A stretch of 7,416 bases of DNA from Victivallales bacterium (GTDB lineage: Bacteria; Verrucomicrobiota; Lentisphaeria; Oligosphaerales; Lenti-02): positions 10,445-17,860 of the forward strand of contig JABGQJ010000076.1 in assembly GCA_018648945.1 (NCBI GenBank), written 5' to 3'. This document shows positions 5,685 through 7,416 of this stretch, piece by piece. Under the pieces are notes generated by a model that was not told the DNA's origin, searched no databases, and saw only the letters and a list, made by a program, of their open reading frames with translations. Position 1 is the first letter of the stretch. Each line of letters begins with the position of its first letter. A program made the translations under genes and the position numbers.

Positions 5685-7103
5685 ATGGTGAGCATATGGT
5701 CGATCATCGTGTTGTTGATCGGGGTGATGAACGCCAATCGGCTGCCGTGGGTCGAGCCCGTGCCGGGCGCGCGCACGGCGCCCCTGCGCCCCATCGTCAG
5801 CATCGATGAGTTCGGGCCGGACTCCCCGTACCGGCTCCTGCTGTCGGCGGGGGATTTGCCCGAGACATATGATGCCGTCGCGGTCTCCGACTGGACCCAT
5901 CGCTTGCGCGAGATCCCCTGGCCCAAGATGCCTCCCGATCCGTTCGGCCAGGGCGGTCTTTGGGATGCCAGGACATCCGCCCAAGTGAGGCGGGCCCTGG
6001 ATGCCGTCGAACCCAACCTGCGGCTGGCGCGACGCGTCGCCATCATGCCCGGCGCGCGTGTTCCCAGCCATGTTGACCCGTCTGCGCCTTTGGACGAGGC
6101 ACCCCAGCGCGTCCGTGATCTTCGACGCGCCCTGACTCTGTCAGCCTACCGGAAGGAGGGAGGGGGCGACTATGCGGGAGCATTTGGCGAACTGCTGACC
6201 ATCATTCGTCTGTCGAACATGCTCACTCGCGGCGGCACGACGATCCACCAGTCCACTGCCCAAGTGACCACCTCGATCGCTCTGATCGAGATCTGGCGAA
6301 TCGCTGCGCGCAACCGCATACCGTCGCCGCTGCTGCGCAAGGTGTCGAGAGAACTGCTGGAAGTCGGTCGCCAAGCCGACTCCCCCGCTGAAGCCATCCG
6401 GAACGTACTGCCGCACACACTGGCTTGGTCGGACATGCACTGGGACCCGAAGTTCGTGGCCAAGGCATGGCAGATGGGGACCGGGCAGGCTACGAGTTAC
6501 TGCCTCAAGCGTCTCGGGTTCACGTACCTCGCTGGCGGCACGCCCGCTGGCACCCGGCGGAATATCGTCGCCTTCAGTGGCCAACTAGCAAGCTGGGCCG
6601 CAGCACCGTACCGTCCCGAGACTGCCAAGCGGCTGGCATGGCTCAAGGGGCAGAGCAACCGGAAAGCCTATGCCGCCGCATGGATCCGGTTCCGCGATCC
6701 CGGGGGCTTCGAGTTTGCGGTCAGTCAGGCCGTTCTCTTCCCTGCTGTCGTGCAGGGCCACGCAGAGCGGACCGCATTGCTGCGCGGCACAACTCTCTTC
6801 CTCGCGGTGAAGGCCTATGAGAACGACACCGGCAGACCTCCTGCAAGACTGGCCGATCTCGTGCCCCGCTATCTGGAAGCCGTGCCCAAGGACCCCTTCG
6901 ATGGCAAGCCATTTCGGTATGTCACTGGCAAGGTCCCCAAGCTCTGGGGCGATGTGACCTGGGGTACCTACAGCATCGCCAGCGACTTCCGCGACGACGG
7001 CGGTAAGGCAACTGCCGTGGGCAGTGTCTACCACAGGCCTCCCGTTTCGCCGAAGCACAGGAAGAACCCCGATATCGTTTGGATTCCCAAGCCCTTCCCG
7101 TAA
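5685..7103 (+). CDS. Uncharacterised protein with pseudopilin-like C-terminal tail
   Basis: Product of 472 aa, not assigned to a function. Residues 4-16 (IWSIIVLLIGVMN) are hydrophobic but lack the preceding Lys/Arg of a standard signal peptide, so an N-terminal anchor or weak signal is uncertain. Residues about 30-330 are largely helical-looking with many Arg/Ala and no recognised catalytic motif. The tail is distinctive: LFLAVKAYENDTGRPPARLA (371-390), DLVPRYLEAVPKDPFDGKPF (391-410), then YSIASDFRDDGG (429-440) and a final NPDIVWI (461-467). This helix, 'PxxLxDLVPxYL', 'DPFDGKPFRY', 'DDGG' order resembles the C-terminal part of GspG-type pseudopilins and of many uncharacterised proteins from planctomycete-like bacteria. 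The N-terminal GFTLIE-type methylation motif of true pseudopilins is missing. It follows the ceramidase-like gene on the same strand; an envelope role is possible but unproven. Confidence 0.75.
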   Translation: MVSIWSIIVLLIGVMNANRLPWVEPVPGARTAPLRPIVSIDEFGPDSPYRLLLSAGDLPETYDAVAVSDWTHRLREIPWPKMPPDPFGQGGLWDARTSAQVRRALDAVEPNLRLARRVAIMPGARVPSHVDPSAPLDEAPQRVRDLRRALTLSAYRKEGGGDYAGAFGELLTIIRLSNMLTRGGTTIHQSTAQVTTSIALIEIWRIAARNRIPSPLLRKVSRELLEVGRQADSPAEAIRNVLPHTLAWSDMHWDPKFVAKAWQMGTGQATSYCLKRLGFTYLAGGTPAGTRRNIVAFSGQLASWAAAPYRPETAKRLAWLKGQSNRKAYAAAWIRFRDPGGFEFAVSQAVLFPAVVQGHAERTALLRGTTLFLAVKAYENDTGRPPARLADLVPRYLEAVPKDPFDGKPFRYVTGKVPKLWGDVTWGTYSIASDFRDDGGKATAVGSVYHRPPVSPKHRKNPDIVWIPKPFP

Positions 7104-7136
7104 TCGCTGGGGATCAGTAGCCACGAAACCCATAGA

Positions 7137-7151
7137 GCGGCCGTTGGCCGC
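7137..7151. terminator. 6-bp GC hairpin after the gene ending at 7103
   Basis: GCGGCC (7137-7142) and GGCCGC (7146-7151) pair perfectly around a GTT loop, 33 bases after the stop codon of the 472-aa gene. The stem is strong, but the downstream sequence AACCAAATG has no T-run on the plus strand, so intrinsic termination is not well supported. The proposed insertion-sequence end starts 8 bases further on and may have removed an original tail. Confidence 0.35.
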
Positions 7152-7158
7152 AACCAAA

Positions 7159-7416
7159 TGTCTCGTCCTGACGAAAAGTTGTTACTTTCAGATGCTGTCA
7201 ATTGCTGTTGAATCCCCATCCCCACCCACCTCAGACGACCTTCCCGTGCACATCTGCGGGGACGCGGAAGTCCAGGCTCATATGCGGTCTTCCGTAGTTG
7301 TAGAGCCGAATGGCGTCTTCCACTGCCATCCGGGCCTGGTGGATATCCCTGAAGGTCATGCGCAGACCATACTCCTGCTTGAGTATTCCGTTCACCCTCT
7401 CCGCACAGGCGTTCTC
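7159..7416 (-). mobile_element. IS3-family insertion sequence, 3' end, cut by the window
   Basis: The transposase tail (7231-7416, minus strand) proves that an IS3-type element enters from the right. The likely terminal inverted repeat begins at TGTCTCGTCC (7159), in line with the IS3-family rule that ends start with TG, and lies 72 bp beyond the transposase stop, a normal distance. Base composition also changes here: GAAAAGTTGTTACTTTCAG (7173-7191) is AT-richer than the neighbouring genes. The other end and any target-site duplication lie outside, so the exact boundary is a guess. The insertion would lie 55 bp after the stop of the 472-aa gene and does not disrupt it. Confidence 0.6.
7231..7416 (-). 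CDS. IS3-family transposase OrfB, C-terminal 61 aa (partial)
   Basis: Minus-strand reading from the window edge gives ENACAERVNGILKQEYGLRM, then TFRDIHQARMAVEDAIRLYN, YGRPHMSLDFRVP and ADVHGKVV, ending at TGA (7233-7231). This is the end of the rve-type integrase core of IS3-family OrfB. 'NACAERVNGILKQEY' is the usual context of the third DDE residue, so Glu6 of the visible part is the probable catalytic glutamate. 'AI.LYN..RPH.SL....P' is the classic C-terminal signature. The first two Asp residues and the start lie beyond the window. The visible part has no frameshift or stop, so the copy may be intact. In this family OrfB is normally made as an OrfAB fusion by -1 frameshifting, which cannot be checked here. 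Confidence 0.9.
   Translation of the reverse strand, partial: ENACAERVNGILKQEYGLRMTFRDIHQARMAVEDAIRLYNYGRPHMSLDFRVPADVHGKVV

Noticed and set aside
5237..5691. Plus-strand frames 5237-5680 and 5341-5691
   Set aside because: They are frame-shifted readings of the ceramidase gene end and of the GTCCAT array, giving Pro/Ser/Arg low-complexity peptides.
4095..6071. Very long minus-strand open frame (658 codons) across the ceramidase-like gene
   Set aside because: It is the antisense shadow of 4140-5456 plus repeat spacers. It is Gly/Asp/Val/Ala-rich without motifs, while the plus strand carries complete enzyme signatures.

Overview
The window looks like chromosomal DNA from a GC-rich, uncultured-type bacterium, most likely a member of Planctomycetota, another PVC-related phylum, or a similar polysaccharide-degrading lineage such as Armatimonadota or Hydrogenedentota. 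This is inferred from gene content: a secreted CBM9-type multidomain glycosidase-like protein, a ceramidase-type hydrolase, a protein with a pseudopilin-like 'DPFDGKPFRY' tail, and spacers full of 8-9 bp phased repeats. No rRNA, tRNA or single-copy marker gene is present, so the lineage is not proven.

Layout. Positions 1-337 hold no convincing gene but carry a string of short perfect hairpins and a 15-bp direct repeat, like a REP-type intergenic repeat. A small minus-strand gene of 57 codons (338-511) follows. It shares a spacer of about 150 bp with the large plus-strand gene 662-3982, which encodes a 1106-residue exported protein: signal peptide, CBM9-like domain, beta-rich middle with two carbohydrate-binding-like jelly rolls, TIM-barrel-like domain with a CxCxxC cluster and two candidate acidic catalytic residues, and a C-terminal beta domain. 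A repeat-rich 157-bp spacer leads to 4140-5456, a 438-residue neutral/alkaline ceramidase-family hydrolase with its metal-site motifs intact but no signal peptide. A second repeat-rich spacer of 228 bp leads to 5685-7103, a 472-residue protein of unknown function. The right edge (about 7159-7416) is the end of an IS3-family insertion sequence on the minus strand, cut by the window end. Its visible transposase tail includes the probable third catalytic residue of the DDE triad.

How the parts may work together. The three large genes point the same way and each has a strong Shine-Dalgarno sequence. The first two could act on one glycoconjugate substrate, with the exported glycosidase-like protein cutting outside the cytoplasm and the metal-dependent amidase-like enzyme acting inside. 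This is inference from adjacency. The long structured spacers argue against a tightly coupled operon and may separate transcripts. I found no CRISPR array, phage module or defence system. The most unusual material is the phased repeat architecture of the spacers and the possibly unassigned catalytic domain of the first large gene.
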